Numbered from the stretch's first letter, positions 1-7,019 are shown. The stretch: 7,762 nucleotides of DNA from DATAFT01 sp035544635 (GCA_035544635.1 DATKDQ010000405.1:1-7762), one strand, 5' to 3'. Notes: generated by a model not told the origin, from the letters alone. Made by a program: numbers and translations.

Positions 1-29
1 AGGGTGCCGAAAGCCGAGGCACGATGCAC
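1..29 (-). CDS. Possible 5' end of the next minus-strand gene (edge-truncated)
   Basis: A GTG at 29-27 on the minus strand is preceded by GAGGAG (43-38) with an 8-base spacing, the best-formed Shine-Dalgarno arrangement in the window. Nine open codons (MHRASAFGT) follow before the window ends. It lies about 190 bases beyond the stop of the last polymerase-family gene, in the same direction, so it could be the next gene of the locus. Nine codons are too few to name a product or to show coding character. A second GTG at 22-20 in another frame sits too far from the ribosome-binding site to be preferred. The call rests on the start signal alone. Confidence 0.3.
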
Positions 30-151
30 GCGCTGCTCTCCTCTGTCTCGACCCCTTGCTCCGCTGGCGCCTAGACACGTTGGCTGCAGCGCCCAACAAC
101 GCCCATAGCGAGACCGTGCGTCGGTGCTTTGGGTGGCGATCGAGAATGATT

Positions 152-178
152 GCCCGGGGCAGGGAACTTTTCCCGGGC
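152..178 (-). terminator. Hairpin downstream of the last polymerase-family gene
   Basis: An inverted repeat GCCCGGG (152-158) / CCCGGGC (172-178) encloses a 13-base loop. A competing inner stem GGGAA (162-166) / TTCCC (170-174) is also possible. It lies about 40 bases after the stop codon at 217. There is no T-run after the stem on the minus strand, so it is not a textbook intrinsic terminator; it could be a weak terminator or an mRNA 3'-end structure. Nothing else is recognisable in 30-216 apart from a small GTTGG/CCAAC inverted repeat at 79-97. Confidence 0.25.
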
Positions 179-216
179 GACACCAAACTCGCTCCGCCTC
201 TTCGCGGCGACGCGTC

Positions 217-1656
217 CTATGGACGGCCGTCTCGCGCTCGATGCGGCGCGGGCTCGGAGGAAATCGCGGGCTGATCGGGGCACACCTCCAGCGGTGCGAG
301 TGACTCGCGCGACCGGGCGGCAACCGCGGCAAGCCCCAACACGAGGAAGAAGTACCGCTGGTACGAAAGGTGGAGGAAGACCGCGCTCACCAAGTACGCC
401 GCGAGGCCGGCAAGCACGGCGAGAGCAGGGTCCGCCGCCCGGCGACGCAAGCCGATTGCCCGCACGCTGGACACGAGGAGCCCGAGGAATGGGATGAAGC
501 CAAGCACGCCGTTCTCGGCCAGCTCTTCGAGGTACATGTTGTGCGCCCGACGGGGTCCGACCAGGCGCTTGAGCCGCAACTCGTTGCCGTAGGCGGTGAT
601 CCCGTAGCGCGCCTGAGCGGGGCCGATCCCGATCAGCGGACGCTCGATGGCGATGCGCGCCGCCGCCATGTTTTCGACGGCACGGCCGAGCACCGCGCCG
701 TCGACGAGCTGCGCCCGGCTGCCTGCGAGCTGGGTCGCGCCGCGCAGCTCGGCGAGCCGGGCGAAGGTCTCCGGAGCGGTCATCGCCACCACTGCAGTCG
801 CCAGCAGCGCCCCCGCGACGAGGTGCCTCCTGCGCGCACCCGTGAGCCAGCCCAGCCCCAGCAGCACGACCGCCGCCGCGACCAGCGCGCCGCGGGAGTA
901 GGTGAGGAGCATGCCCGCCCCGATCGGCACGGAGCTGGCAGCCGCGGCGAGCCGCCACCGGCGCGGCGCGTCGGGCTCGAGTGCCAGGCACGTAGCCACG
1001 GCGAGTAAGACCAGCATGACCTGGGCGTACCGGTTCTTCTCACCGATCGGTCCGGCCAGCCTGGGGTGGCTTTCGCCGCCCTCCGCCGAGACGCTCGAGT
1101 CCGCGACTTGGGCAAGGCCGCCCAGCTCGTTGTCGTAGCTGCGAGTGAGGCGTTGTCCGATCGAGAGCGTCCCCATCACCACCCCGGCCAGGAGCAGCGC
1201 CCATAGGGCTTGCCTCAACGCGGTGCGGCCGCGCACCGCGTTGACCACCAGCAGGTAGAGCACGAGGCCTTCCGCTACGTGGGCCACCAGTCGATCGAGC
1301 GCCTCGTCGGGCCGCTCGGAGGAGGCGCCCGAGATCGCCATCGCCCCAAAGTAGGCGAGCATCCACCACAGCGGGCGGGGCAGGAGCACGGGCTGGCGCC
1401 GGCGCACTAGGTGCGTCGCACAGGGCACCGCCAGAAGCAGGAAGAAGACGTATGCCAGCCCGCGCGGCACTCCATGAAAACGGACCGCAACGGCGGGTAG
1501 GTTGAGCCACAGACCGAAGAGGACTAGCGCCGTCATCGACGCGGGCGCCGTCCAGGACACCGGCGCCGTAGCCACCGTGTAGCCGCTCGGAGGCACGGGC
1601 GGCGACGGCCCCACGCCACCAGGCCAGCGCACGTCCCCGACGCTGGGCAGGGTCAT
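217..1656 (-). CDS. O-antigen polymerase/ligase family membrane protein (Wzy_C type), second copy
   Basis: A 479-residue polytopic inner-membrane protein. Hydrophobic segments run from about residue 41 to 445, after a Pro/Gly-rich leader of about 40 residues and before a hydrophilic tail of about 30. Family signatures are AGPIGEKNRYAQ at 201-212, SRGA at 254-257, PLIGIGP at 340-346 and AHNMYLEELAENGVLG at 371-386. His372 sits where WaaL-type ligases have an essential periplasmic His. Proteins of this family polymerise lipid-linked repeat units (Wzy) or transfer finished chains to an acceptor (WaaL); sequence alone does not separate the two. The ATG overlaps the upstream chain-length gene's stop as ATGA (1656-1653) and has only a distant GAGGA, so translation is probably coupled. 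An internal ATG at codon 41 (1536) just before the first membrane segment is an alternative start, but coupling favours 1656. The same motif set occurs in the gene at 3264-4709, so the two are paralogues. Family is certain; polymerase versus ligase is inference. Confidence 0.9.
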   Translation of the reverse strand: MTLPSVGDVRWPGGVGPSPPVPPSGYTVATAPVSWTAPASMTALVLFGLWLNLPAVAVRFHGVPRGLAYVFFLLLAVPCATHLVRRRQPVLLPRPLWWMLAYFGAMAISGASSERPDEALDRLVAHVAEGLVLYLLVVNAVRGRTALRQALWALLLAGVVMGTLSIGQRLTRSYDNELGGLAQVADSSVSAEGGESHPRLAGPIGEKNRYAQVMLVLLAVATCLALEPDAPRRWRLAAAASSVPIGAGMLLTYSRGALVAAAVVLLGLGWLTGARRRHLVAGALLATAVVAMTAPETFARLAELRGATQLAGSRAQLVDGAVLGRAVENMAAARIAIERPLIGIGPAQARYGITAYGNELRLKRLVGPRRAHNMYLEELAENGVLGFIPFLGLLVSSVRAIGLRRRAADPALAVLAGLAAYLVSAVFLHLSYQRYFFLVLGLAAVAARSRESLAPLEVCPDQPAISSEPAPHRARDGRP

Positions 1657-3101
1657 CGAGTGTCGACCAGCTCGTCCTCGCGGCGGCGTTCCACAGCGCC
1701 AACGATGAGGACGGCGGCGATCGCGCCGGCTATCCCACCGAGCACCACACGAGTGCGCCGCTGCGCGGAAATCGGACGGTCCGCCGGTAACGCAGTCGAC
1801 GCGAGCACGATCTCATCGAGATCGAGCTGGGCACGCGCCAGCGAGGCCTGGTTTTGGTTCTCGGCCAGCAGCTCGCCGAGCTGCTCCAAGCGTGTCGCCT
1901 CCTGCTGTTGAGAGGCGAGGCGCTGCTCGATCGCAGTCATGAGGCTGGCGAGCTCGCGATCACGCCCGCGTTCCAGCGAGGCGAGCGCCAGCTCCTGCTC
2001 GGTCTGCAACGCCATCGCCTCGGCGGTGTGCTCCCGCATCGCAGCCTGGAGCTCGCCGCCGACCGTCGCCGCCTCGCGCGCGAGCTGCGCCTCGAGCGCG
2101 GCTACTCGGCCGCCAAGCAGAGCCGAGAACGGGTCGTAGAGCGAGGCGGCCGCGATCGCGTCCGCAGGTCTCGGCCGCGAATACATCGAGGGTGAGGCTC
2201 GCGACGACAGGGTCGTCGATGACGAGGCGCCGGTCGGGATCGACGGAGCCGTGAACCGTCCCAGATCGACCACCGGCGGCGCCGCCATGCGCTGCTGCCG
2301 GACGAAGGCGCCGCGCAGCGCCACCAGCTCCAGCAGCGCGCCACGCAGGTTGGCCCCGGTGCCTTCGGGGTCGACGACGCCCAGGCGCTCGATCACCGAC
2401 TGGGCGAGCGCAGCGAAACGCGCCGACGCTGCCAACAGCGCTACGCGGTGGCGGCGCTCCCAGGCGGCTACCGTTTCGTCGAACTCCAGGCGCAGCTTGT
2501 CGGCGTTGGTGCCAAGCTCGATGGCCAGTCGCTCCTGGCGTTCGCGGTTCTCGGGGTACTGTCGCTCGACGAGGTCGAGCACCGCGACCACGGCCTGTCG
2601 GCGCCGCTCGCGGCCTCGCTCGAGGAAGACCTCCGCCCAGGTGTTCGCGATGCGCGCGGCGGCCTCTGGGTCGGTCCAGACCGCCTGCACCTCGAGCAGC
2701 GGGCTCAAGGCTTCCTCCGACCGGGTGGCGATATGGATCCGCGTCTCGAGCGTCTTGCCCAGCTCGAGCCGGTCCTCGGCGCCGATGACGCCACCTTCCC
2801 GCAACCGGCGCTCGGTCTCGGCGATCACTGCGGGGGACTCGAGAAGGCTCTGGTAGCCCTGGACGGTTAGCGGATCGGGCGCGAGCGTGGAGGCGAGCTT
2901 GGGAGGAGCCAGCACCAGCTGTGCGCGTGCGGAGTAGCGATCCCCGCCGCCCAGCATGAGCACGACCCCCACCACCGCCGCGCCCCCCGCGGCACCCACC
3001 AGAATCCGCAGTGCGTGACGACGCAGCAACGTGCCGAGAGTCTGAAGCGTGACCTCGCGAACCACCGGGGGCGAGCCTAGAGGCGCTGAGGACGTGGTCA
3101 A
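1653..3101 (-). CDS. Large Wzz-like polysaccharide co-polymerase with long coiled coil
   Basis: A 482-residue protein with the chain-length-determinant layout. A short cytoplasmic N-terminus is followed by a membrane helix at about 31-50, a long extracytoplasmic region, then the proline-containing stretch ALPADRPISAQRR (437-449) and a second membrane helix at about 452-470 with a charged tail. Residues 160-270 and 330-430 are Glu/Arg/Ala/Leu-rich and predicted coiled coil. No Walker motifs or tyrosine-rich tail follow, so there is no fused autokinase. Such proteins control chain length in Wzy-dependent assembly or form the inner-membrane export platform. The start chosen is TTG at 3101 with GGAGA nine bases upstream; a GTG at codon 13 (3065) is an alternative. 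The stop overlaps the next gene by four bases, pairing it with that polymerase-family protein. Residues about 290-312 are Ser/Pro/Arg-rich and look like a frame-shifted patch (see findings). The family assignment rests on architecture. Confidence 0.82.
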   Translation of the reverse strand: MTTSSAPLGSPPVVREVTLQTLGTLLRRHALRILVGAAGGAAVVGVVLMLGGGDRYSARAQLVLAPPKLASTLAPDPLTVQGYQSLLESPAVIAETERRLREGGVIGAEDRLELGKTLETRIHIATRSEEALSPLLEVQAVWTDPEAAARIANTWAEVFLERGRERRRQAVVAVLDLVERQYPENRERQERLAIELGTNADKLRLEFDETVAAWERRHRVALLAASARFAALAQSVIERLGVVDPEGTGANLRGALLELVALRGAFVRQQRMAAPPVVDLGRFTAPSIPTGASSSTTLSSRASPSMYSRPRPADAIAAASLYDPFSALLGGRVAALEAQLAREAATVGGELQAAMREHTAEAMALQTEQELALASLERGRDRELASLMTAIEQRLASQQQEATRLEQLGELLAENQNQASLARAQLDLDEIVLASTALPADRPISAQRRTRVVLGGIAGAIAAVLIVGAVERRREDELVDTR

Positions 3102-3168
3102 GACCTTCCGTCTCCGAACTGCGGGCGGCCAGCCCGTGTCGCACCGTCGTCGTCTCGCGCGACGCGCA

Positions 3169-3174
3169 ATCTTA
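3169..3174 (-). promoter_or_regulatory. Candidate -10 element before the second module
   Basis: TAAGAT on the minus strand (4 of 6 matches to TATAAT) is an AT-containing hexamer in a very GC-rich gap of 162 bases, about 68 bases before the TTG start at 3101. No convincing -35 lies 16-18 bases upstream. It could allow the second chain-length/polymerase pair to be transcribed separately from the first. Weak evidence. Confidence 0.22.
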
Positions 3175-3230
3175 CATCAGCAGTGGGCGGCCCGCCTCCT
3201 GCGAAGCATGGCGCCGCGGCCTTCCGACTA

Positions 3231-3258
3231 CTCGGATCCCGAGGCGCCCCGGAGGCGC
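3231..3258 (-). terminator. Tandem hairpins just after the first polymerase-family gene
   Basis: Two adjacent inverted repeats lie within 35 bases of the stop at 3266-3264: GCGCC (3244-3248) / GGCGC (3254-3258) with a 5-base loop, and CTCGG (3231-3235) / CCGAG (3239-3243) with a 3-base loop. No T-run follows on the minus strand. They may end or attenuate transcription between the two modules, or protect the 3' end of the first message. In such GC-rich DNA short stems also arise by chance. Confidence 0.3.
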
Positions 3259-3263
3259 GGGCA

Positions 3264-4709
3264 TCACCGTGTTCTCTCGCTCGGCATGAGCCCCCAGCCG
3301 GCGCCGACGAGGAGGTAGAGCGGCAACGGAAACTGCAGGTGGAGGAAGAACCCTGCCACCAGATAGCCTCCGGCGCCGAGTGCGAGGGCGGCCGCGATGC
3401 GCGCCCCCTCTGGATCCGTCGCCGCCAGGGCACGACCGGCCCGCCAGGAGCCCGCCACCGCGCCTCCCAGAATCGCCGAGAAGAGAGCCAGCCCGAGGAG
3501 GCCGCTCTCGGCTGCCACCTCCAGGTAGAGGCTATGGGCCCGCCGCGGCTCGCCACGGTCGTCGAGGGCGAGGGGAGGTGCGTAGAGGAGGTAGTGGTGC
3601 TGGTAGTTCCCGGGCCCGACGCCGATCAGCGGATGATCCCGCAGCATCTGCCACGCCACCGTCATCTCACTGGCGCGCCCGCGGATCGCGCCTTCGGCTT
3701 CGGCCGGCTCGGAAATCGCGCGGAAGACCCCGGCGAAGCGTTCCCGAGCGGGCGACAGCAGTACGACACCGACCACCAGCGCGCCGACGGCAAGCCCTCG
3801 TCGGCGGCGACTCGCCGGCCAGCTAACGGCCGCCATGGCGGCGGCGCCGAGGAGAGCCCCACGCGACAGCGAGGCGGCGAGCGCCGTGGCGGTAGTGCCG
3901 CTGGCGAGCGCGCCGAAGGCGCGGGTCGCCAAGGAAGCGGGACTCGTGCTCGCCTCGACGCTCAGTGCCAGGACTGGCAGCAAGGCCTGAGCGTAGAAGT
4001 TGGCGTCGCCGTACGGCCCGCCCGCTCGGCGGAAGGGCGTAGGCGGATCCAGCCGGTCCTCGTGGACCCGAGCGAACCCCCAGACGTCCGGTGCGAACCG
4101 GTCGCTCAGCAACTGGAGCACCGTGAGCGTTGCTATCAGCGTTCCGGCGACGAGTAGCCCCCAACGCAGCCCGAGCAGGCTGGACCGCCAACGCATTGCA
4201 GCCGCCGTCGCCAGCGTCAGCGCAGCCGCGAGGCCGTACTCGCGCAGGGTACTCGTCAACCGCTCGGACGCTGGCGCTACCCAGGCGCTAGCCGCCAACA
4301 CCGTACCGTAGGCTGCAAGTAGGAAAAGCAAAGCCGTGGGCGCCCTGCGCGGGGATGCGCGGCCAACCAGCCGCCACACCAGCCCGAGGACCCAGCACCC
4401 GAGAAGGACCTCGAGCGGCATGGGAGCGCCCACGCGCGCCGAGGCCACCTCCGGAACTCTGGCGAAGACGGCGATCGCGACCACCGTCAGCCCGAGAGCG
4501 GGTGACAGCAGAGCGGCAGCGCAGCTTCCGGCCAGGCCCAGCATGGCAACGACCGCCCCGCCACCCAGGCGCACCACTACCCAGCCCGCGATGAAAGTGG
4601 CGATCAGCCCGCCGGCGACAACGGAGCGGCGGCTTCTACCCTGCCACCAGGGTCCGCCGGGGCGACCCTCGGCTCCCGACCGCAAGCCCGACTCCGCTTC
4701 GCCGGTCAC
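3264..4709 (-). CDS. O-antigen polymerase/ligase family membrane protein (Wzy_C type), first copy
   Basis: A 481-residue polytopic membrane protein. About 30 hydrophilic residues lead into membrane segments from about 31 to 475. Its signatures match the paralogue at 217-1656 in order: GGPYGDANFYAQALLP at 230-245, SRGA at 282-285, PLIGVGPGNY at 360-369 and AHSLYLEVAAESGLLG at 391-406, with His392 equivalent to the ligase-type His, and FLHL near the end (455-458). Between the first two motifs of the family lies a large extracytoplasmic loop (about 200-232). Likely activity is polymerisation of undecaprenyl-linked repeat units or transfer of the chain to an acceptor. The GTG start overlaps the stop of the short chain-length gene as GTGA (4709-4706), has no clear Shine-Dalgarno sequence, and follows a 14-base palindrome, all consistent with translational coupling. 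Whether the two paralogues serve one polymer or two cannot be told from the sequence. Confidence 0.9.
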   Translation of the reverse strand: MTGEAESGLRSGAEGRPGGPWWQGRSRRSVVAGGLIATFIAGWVVVRLGGGAVVAMLGLAGSCAAALLSPALGLTVVAIAVFARVPEVASARVGAPMPLEVLLGCWVLGLVWRLVGRASPRRAPTALLFLLAAYGTVLAASAWVAPASERLTSTLREYGLAAALTLATAAAMRWRSSLLGLRWGLLVAGTLIATLTVLQLLSDRFAPDVWGFARVHEDRLDPPTPFRRAGGPYGDANFYAQALLPVLALSVEASTSPASLATRAFGALASGTTATALAASLSRGALLGAAAMAAVSWPASRRRRGLAVGALVVGVVLLSPARERFAGVFRAISEPAEAEGAIRGRASEMTVAWQMLRDHPLIGVGPGNYQHHYLLYAPPLALDDRGEPRRAHSLYLEVAAESGLLGLALFSAILGGAVAGSWRAGRALAATDPEGARIAAALALGAGGYLVAGFFLHLQFPLPLYLLVGAGWGLMPSERTR

Positions 4710-5299
4710 GACGGTGAGTCGATCGACTCGGCACGCCGCGCGCCGAAATGCCGACCGAAGAGACCGGCGGACGCCACACCCAGGGTGGCACCGACGAGCG
4801 CTGCGACCAGGAGATCGGCCAGCGGACGCGGCCGCACCCTCGAGACCACGGGGTCGGCGTCGAGCAGCTCGGCCTGGTAGATCGAGTAGCGCTCCGCGAG
4901 GGCATCGGCCGCCCCGCGGGCGACAGCGCCCGCGAGCTCGCTCACGGCTCTGCGATCGGGTCCGTCGATGCGGATCTCGACCACCGCCGCCGGGACCCGT
5001 GGCGACGCGGAGACCTCATAGGCCTCCGGCACGACACCAAGCGCTTCCGCGGGCGGCCGCAGCAGCTCCGGGCTCGTCGCGATCTCGACCAACGTGAGCA
5101 GGATCCAGCGCTTCTCGATCCCGGCGATCGCGTCTCTCTGAGCGCGCTCGCTGGCACCGCGATGCGGCGAGACCAGAACTCGAGCGCTGGCGCGAAACTG
5201 CGGGTCGGACAAGGCGGTGTAGAGACCGGCGCCAGCGAGCGCGATCGCGGCGCCGAGGGCCGCCGCCGCAGCGCGCTTGCTGACCGGACTGTTCCTCAA
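4706..5299 (-). CDS. Short Wzz-like chain-length determinant protein
   Basis: From the TTG at 5299 the product is 197 residues. A basic N-terminus (MRNSPVSKR) is followed by a membrane helix at about 10-28, then FRASARVLVSP (35-45), the beta-strand type opening typical of Wzz-family domains, a periplasmic segment to about 150, a second membrane helix at about 160-181 and a short basic tail. This is the two-helix layout of a polysaccharide co-polymerase but much shorter than the 482-residue relative at 1653-3101, with no long coiled coil and no kinase domain. TTG at 5299 has GAGGGA 8 bases upstream. A GTG at 5347 would add 16 residues and has a poorer site. The open frame reaches 5497, but that extension is Arg-rich and overlaps the flippase gene, so I reject it. 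It is coupled by GTGA to the polymerase-family gene. The family call comes from architecture and context and is less certain than for its neighbours. Confidence 0.7.
   Translation of the reverse strand: MRNSPVSKRAAAAALGAAIALAGAGLYTALSDPQFRASARVLVSPHRGASERAQRDAIAGIEKRWILLTLVEIATSPELLRPPAEALGVVPEAYEVSASPRVPAAVVEIRIDGPDRRAVSELAGAVARGAADALAERYSIYQAELLDADPVVSRVRPRPLADLLVAALVGATLGVASAGLFGRHFGARRAESIDSPS
4716..4729. repeat. 14-base perfect palindrome before the polymerase start
   Basis: GAGTCGATCGACTC is self-complementary over all 14 bases. It lies inside the last codons of the short chain-length gene, ending 6 bases before the GTG of the next gene. In RNA it could fold over the initiation region, so that ribosomes finishing the upstream gene would be needed to open it. 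This is inference; it may be coincidence. Confidence 0.4.
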
Positions 5300-5401
5300 C
5301 GCGCGGTTCCCTCGCCCCCTCTCCAGATCGTCGCCGGCTCTCGACACCTGCGATCGCCACCGCCGGCGTGAACCCGACAGCCGTCTGCGACGGCGGGCGG
5401 C

Positions 5402-5414
5402 CGCGATTATCGCG
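5402..5414. promoter_or_regulatory. Palindromic candidate operator over the -10
   Basis: CGCGAT-T-ATCGCG is a perfect inverted repeat of 6-base arms around one central base, lying exactly across the candidate GATAAT -10 element. A second inverted repeat, CGCGG (5413-5417) / CCGCG (5424-5428), occupies the spacer between -35 and -10. The position would suit a repressor site. No regulator is encoded in the window to pair with it. Confidence 0.35.
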
Positions 5415-5433
5415 CGGTGCGGTCCGCGGGCAA
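5406..5433 (-). promoter_or_regulatory. Candidate promoter for the first chain-length/polymerase pair
   Basis: On the minus strand TTGCCC (5433-5428) and GATAAT (5411-5406) are separated by 16 bases, matching the sigma-70-type boxes at 4 of 6 and 5 of 6 positions. It falls in the 163-base gap between the flippase stop at 5463 and the TTG at 5299, giving a leader of about 100 bases (about 50 if the GTG at 5347 is used). It could let the short chain-length gene and its polymerase be transcribed independently of the flippase. Confidence 0.4.
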
Positions 5434-5462
5434 AATTCGGTTGCCGGAGGGAGGGCTCGCGC

Positions 5463-7019
5463 TCAACTCCCCAGCAGCCGACGAAGACCGGGCACACGGC
5501 CCAGCTCGGGGAGCGTCTCGAGCAGCTCGAGGCACTTCCGATTGACTCTCAGGAGCGCGATCCACAGCAACGCCACCACAGCGCCGTCGAGCCACAGCGG
5601 CGGATGCAGGATTCGATCGAACGCGAGCATTATGAGCGCACCGACCAGAATCGAGGCGGCGGGTCGACCCAGCTCCGGAGTGAGCAGCGTGACCCCCAGC
5701 TCACGTCGCAGCGCCACCTGATTGAACAAGTTGCGGACCACCAGGGTCAACGTCGTCCCGATCGCTGCTCCGGTCGCGCCAAGGACGGGGATGAGGAGCA
5801 GGTACGACACGATCGCGGTCAGCACGCTCGCCAGATCGCTCGCGACGATGACGCGCACTCGGCCCAGCGCACGCAGGGTGGCAGCGTTGAACCCCAGAGC
5901 GGCATTTGTGAGATGGCCGAGTGCGAGCCAGGCGAGGATGGCTCCCGAGCTCGCGTAGCGATCGCCGTAGAGCAGCACCGCCAGCGGCGCCGCCAGCACC
6001 GCGGTGACAACGAAGATCGGGAACGAGAGGACGGCGATCCATCCGGCCGTCCGGCGGTACAGGGAGGCGATGCCTTCGCGATCGCCGCGGGCGACCAGCC
6101 TGGCCGCCAGCGGCAGGAACAGGTACGCGAAGCTCTGCTCGACGATCATGTTGAGATGTGCCACCGGGCTGACGGCGCGGTACTCGGCGACCGCGGTGGC
6201 GCCGACCAGCCGCTCCAGGAAGACGACCACGAAGACCCCGCGCAGCATGAGCACGACGTCCGAGCTCAAGAGGGGAAGACTGAAGCCGAAGAACTCGCGG
6301 ACCGGCCAGACCAGGCGCTGTTGGCGCAGGATCTCCCACCAGCCGCGGCGGCGGAAGGTGCGGACCAGCATCGTCGAGTAGAGCGCCACGCCCACGACCC
6401 CCGCCGTCAGTTGGGCCACGGCGAGATTCGAGACGCCCCCTCCCCAGAGGACCACCGCCGATATCGCCGCCAGGTTGAGCAGAGGGCCGAGCACGTGCTT
6501 GCGCAGGAAGATCGCCCGGGGACCGCTGAAGACGGCGAACAAAGTCACCAGCAGGGTGTCGAAGGCCGCGACCGGTGCGAGCGCGACCAGGATGACGAGC
6601 AGGTCCGCCGCCTGGGCATTGTCGATCAGCGTCGGATGGAGGACCGAGCGCAGGCCGAGCACCGTCAGCACGAAGGCGAGCCCGAGCCCGGCCAGCGTGG
6701 TCAGGACCACGCAGATCCCGCCGAAGAGCTCACTCCACTGTCGACGCTCCTCGTAGATGGGCAGAAAGCGCGCCGCGGCCCGGTTCAGTCCGAGCAGACT
6801 GATGGTGGACCCGAAGCTGACCACGGAGAGCGCGTAGGCGAACGCCCCGTAGTCCTGCTTGGTCAGGTAGCGCACGGTGATCACCTGGGTGACGAAGTTG
6901 AGGCCCAAGGACAGCAGCCGTCCGGCCAGGAGCAGGCTCGAGCCGCGCAGGTGCGCGCGGGTGCCGACTTCCGCCGAGGCCCCGGCGCCTGCGGTCGCGG
7001 TGCTGTGGATCGACGGCAT
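5463..7019 (-). CDS. Wzx-type polysaccharide flippase (MOP superfamily)
   Basis: A 518-residue polytopic membrane protein, normal length for this family, with roughly 12-14 hydrophobic segments between residues 25 and 492. The opening GSSLLLAGRLLSLGLNFVTQ (26-45) followed by VRYLTKQDYGAFAYA (49-63) is the characteristic first-helix signature of polysaccharide-biosynthesis flippases. A second similar half begins near FFGFSLPLLSSDVVLML (243-259), and GATGAAIGTT (414-423) is typical of the C-terminal half. It should flip undecaprenyl-pyrophosphate-linked repeat units to the outer face of the membrane, supplying the polymerase-family proteins encoded downstream. The ATG at 7019 gives about 25 hydrophilic Ala/Gly/Thr-rich residues before the first helix. 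No clear Shine-Dalgarno sequence precedes it. It is divergent from the kinase-like gene at 7068, with 48 bases between starts. A terpenoid or teichoic-acid exporter of the same superfamily cannot be excluded, but the Wzz/Wzy neighbours favour polysaccharide. Confidence 0.9.
   Translation of the reverse strand: MPSIHSTATAGAGASAEVGTRAHLRGSSLLLAGRLLSLGLNFVTQVITVRYLTKQDYGAFAYALSVVSFGSTISLLGLNRAAARFLPIYEERRQWSELFGGICVVLTTLAGLGLAFVLTVLGLRSVLHPTLIDNAQAADLLVILVALAPVAAFDTLLVTLFAVFSGPRAIFLRKHVLGPLLNLAAISAVVLWGGGVSNLAVAQLTAGVVGVALYSTMLVRTFRRRGWWEILRQQRLVWPVREFFGFSLPLLSSDVVLMLRGVFVVVFLERLVGATAVAEYRAVSPVAHLNMIVEQSFAYLFLPLAARLVARGDREGIASLYRRTAGWIAVLSFPIFVVTAVLAAPLAVLLYGDRYASSGAILAWLALGHLTNAALGFNAATLRALGRVRVIVASDLASVLTAIVSYLLLIPVLGATGAAIGTTLTLVVRNLFNQVALRRELGVTLLTPELGRPAASILVGALIMLAFDRILHPPLWLDGAVVALLWIALLRVNRKCLELLETLPELGRVPGLRRLLGS

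Noticed and set aside
1..216. tRNA or small RNA gene in the left-hand gap
   Set aside because: No cloverleaf pattern or T-loop consensus was found. Only short inverted repeats are present, at 79-97 and 152-178.
56..274. 72-codon plus-strand open frame near the left edge
   Set aside because: No ribosome-binding site or recognisable motif was seen. It overlaps the end of the minus-strand polymerase-family gene and has non-coding-like composition.
71..991. 306-codon minus-strand open frame
   Set aside because: It overlaps the polymerase-family gene at 217-1656 in another frame and is Arg/Ala/Gly/Pro-rich, typical of out-of-frame reading in GC-rich DNA.
1960..3144. 394-codon minus-strand open frame within the large Wzz-like gene
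   Set aside because: Composition is overwhelmingly Arg/Gly/Ala and no domain is visible. Only its short stretch at about 2167-2230 reads naturally, and that is treated as a frameshift patch of the real gene.
3183..4157. 324-codon plus-strand open frame
   Set aside because: It lies antisense to the well-supported polymerase-family gene at 3264-4709 and has Arg/Gly/Pro-rich composition without motifs.
4336..5097. 253-codon plus-strand open frame
   Set aside because: It lies antisense to two supported genes, is very rich in Arg, Pro and Thr, and shows no recognisable domain.
5300..5497. Longer N-terminus for the short Wzz-like protein, up to a start at 5497
   Set aside because: The added 66 residues are Arg-rich, overlap the flippase 3' end and include the candidate promoter region. 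A TTG at 5299 with GAGGGA at good spacing directly precedes the basic N-terminus and first membrane helix.
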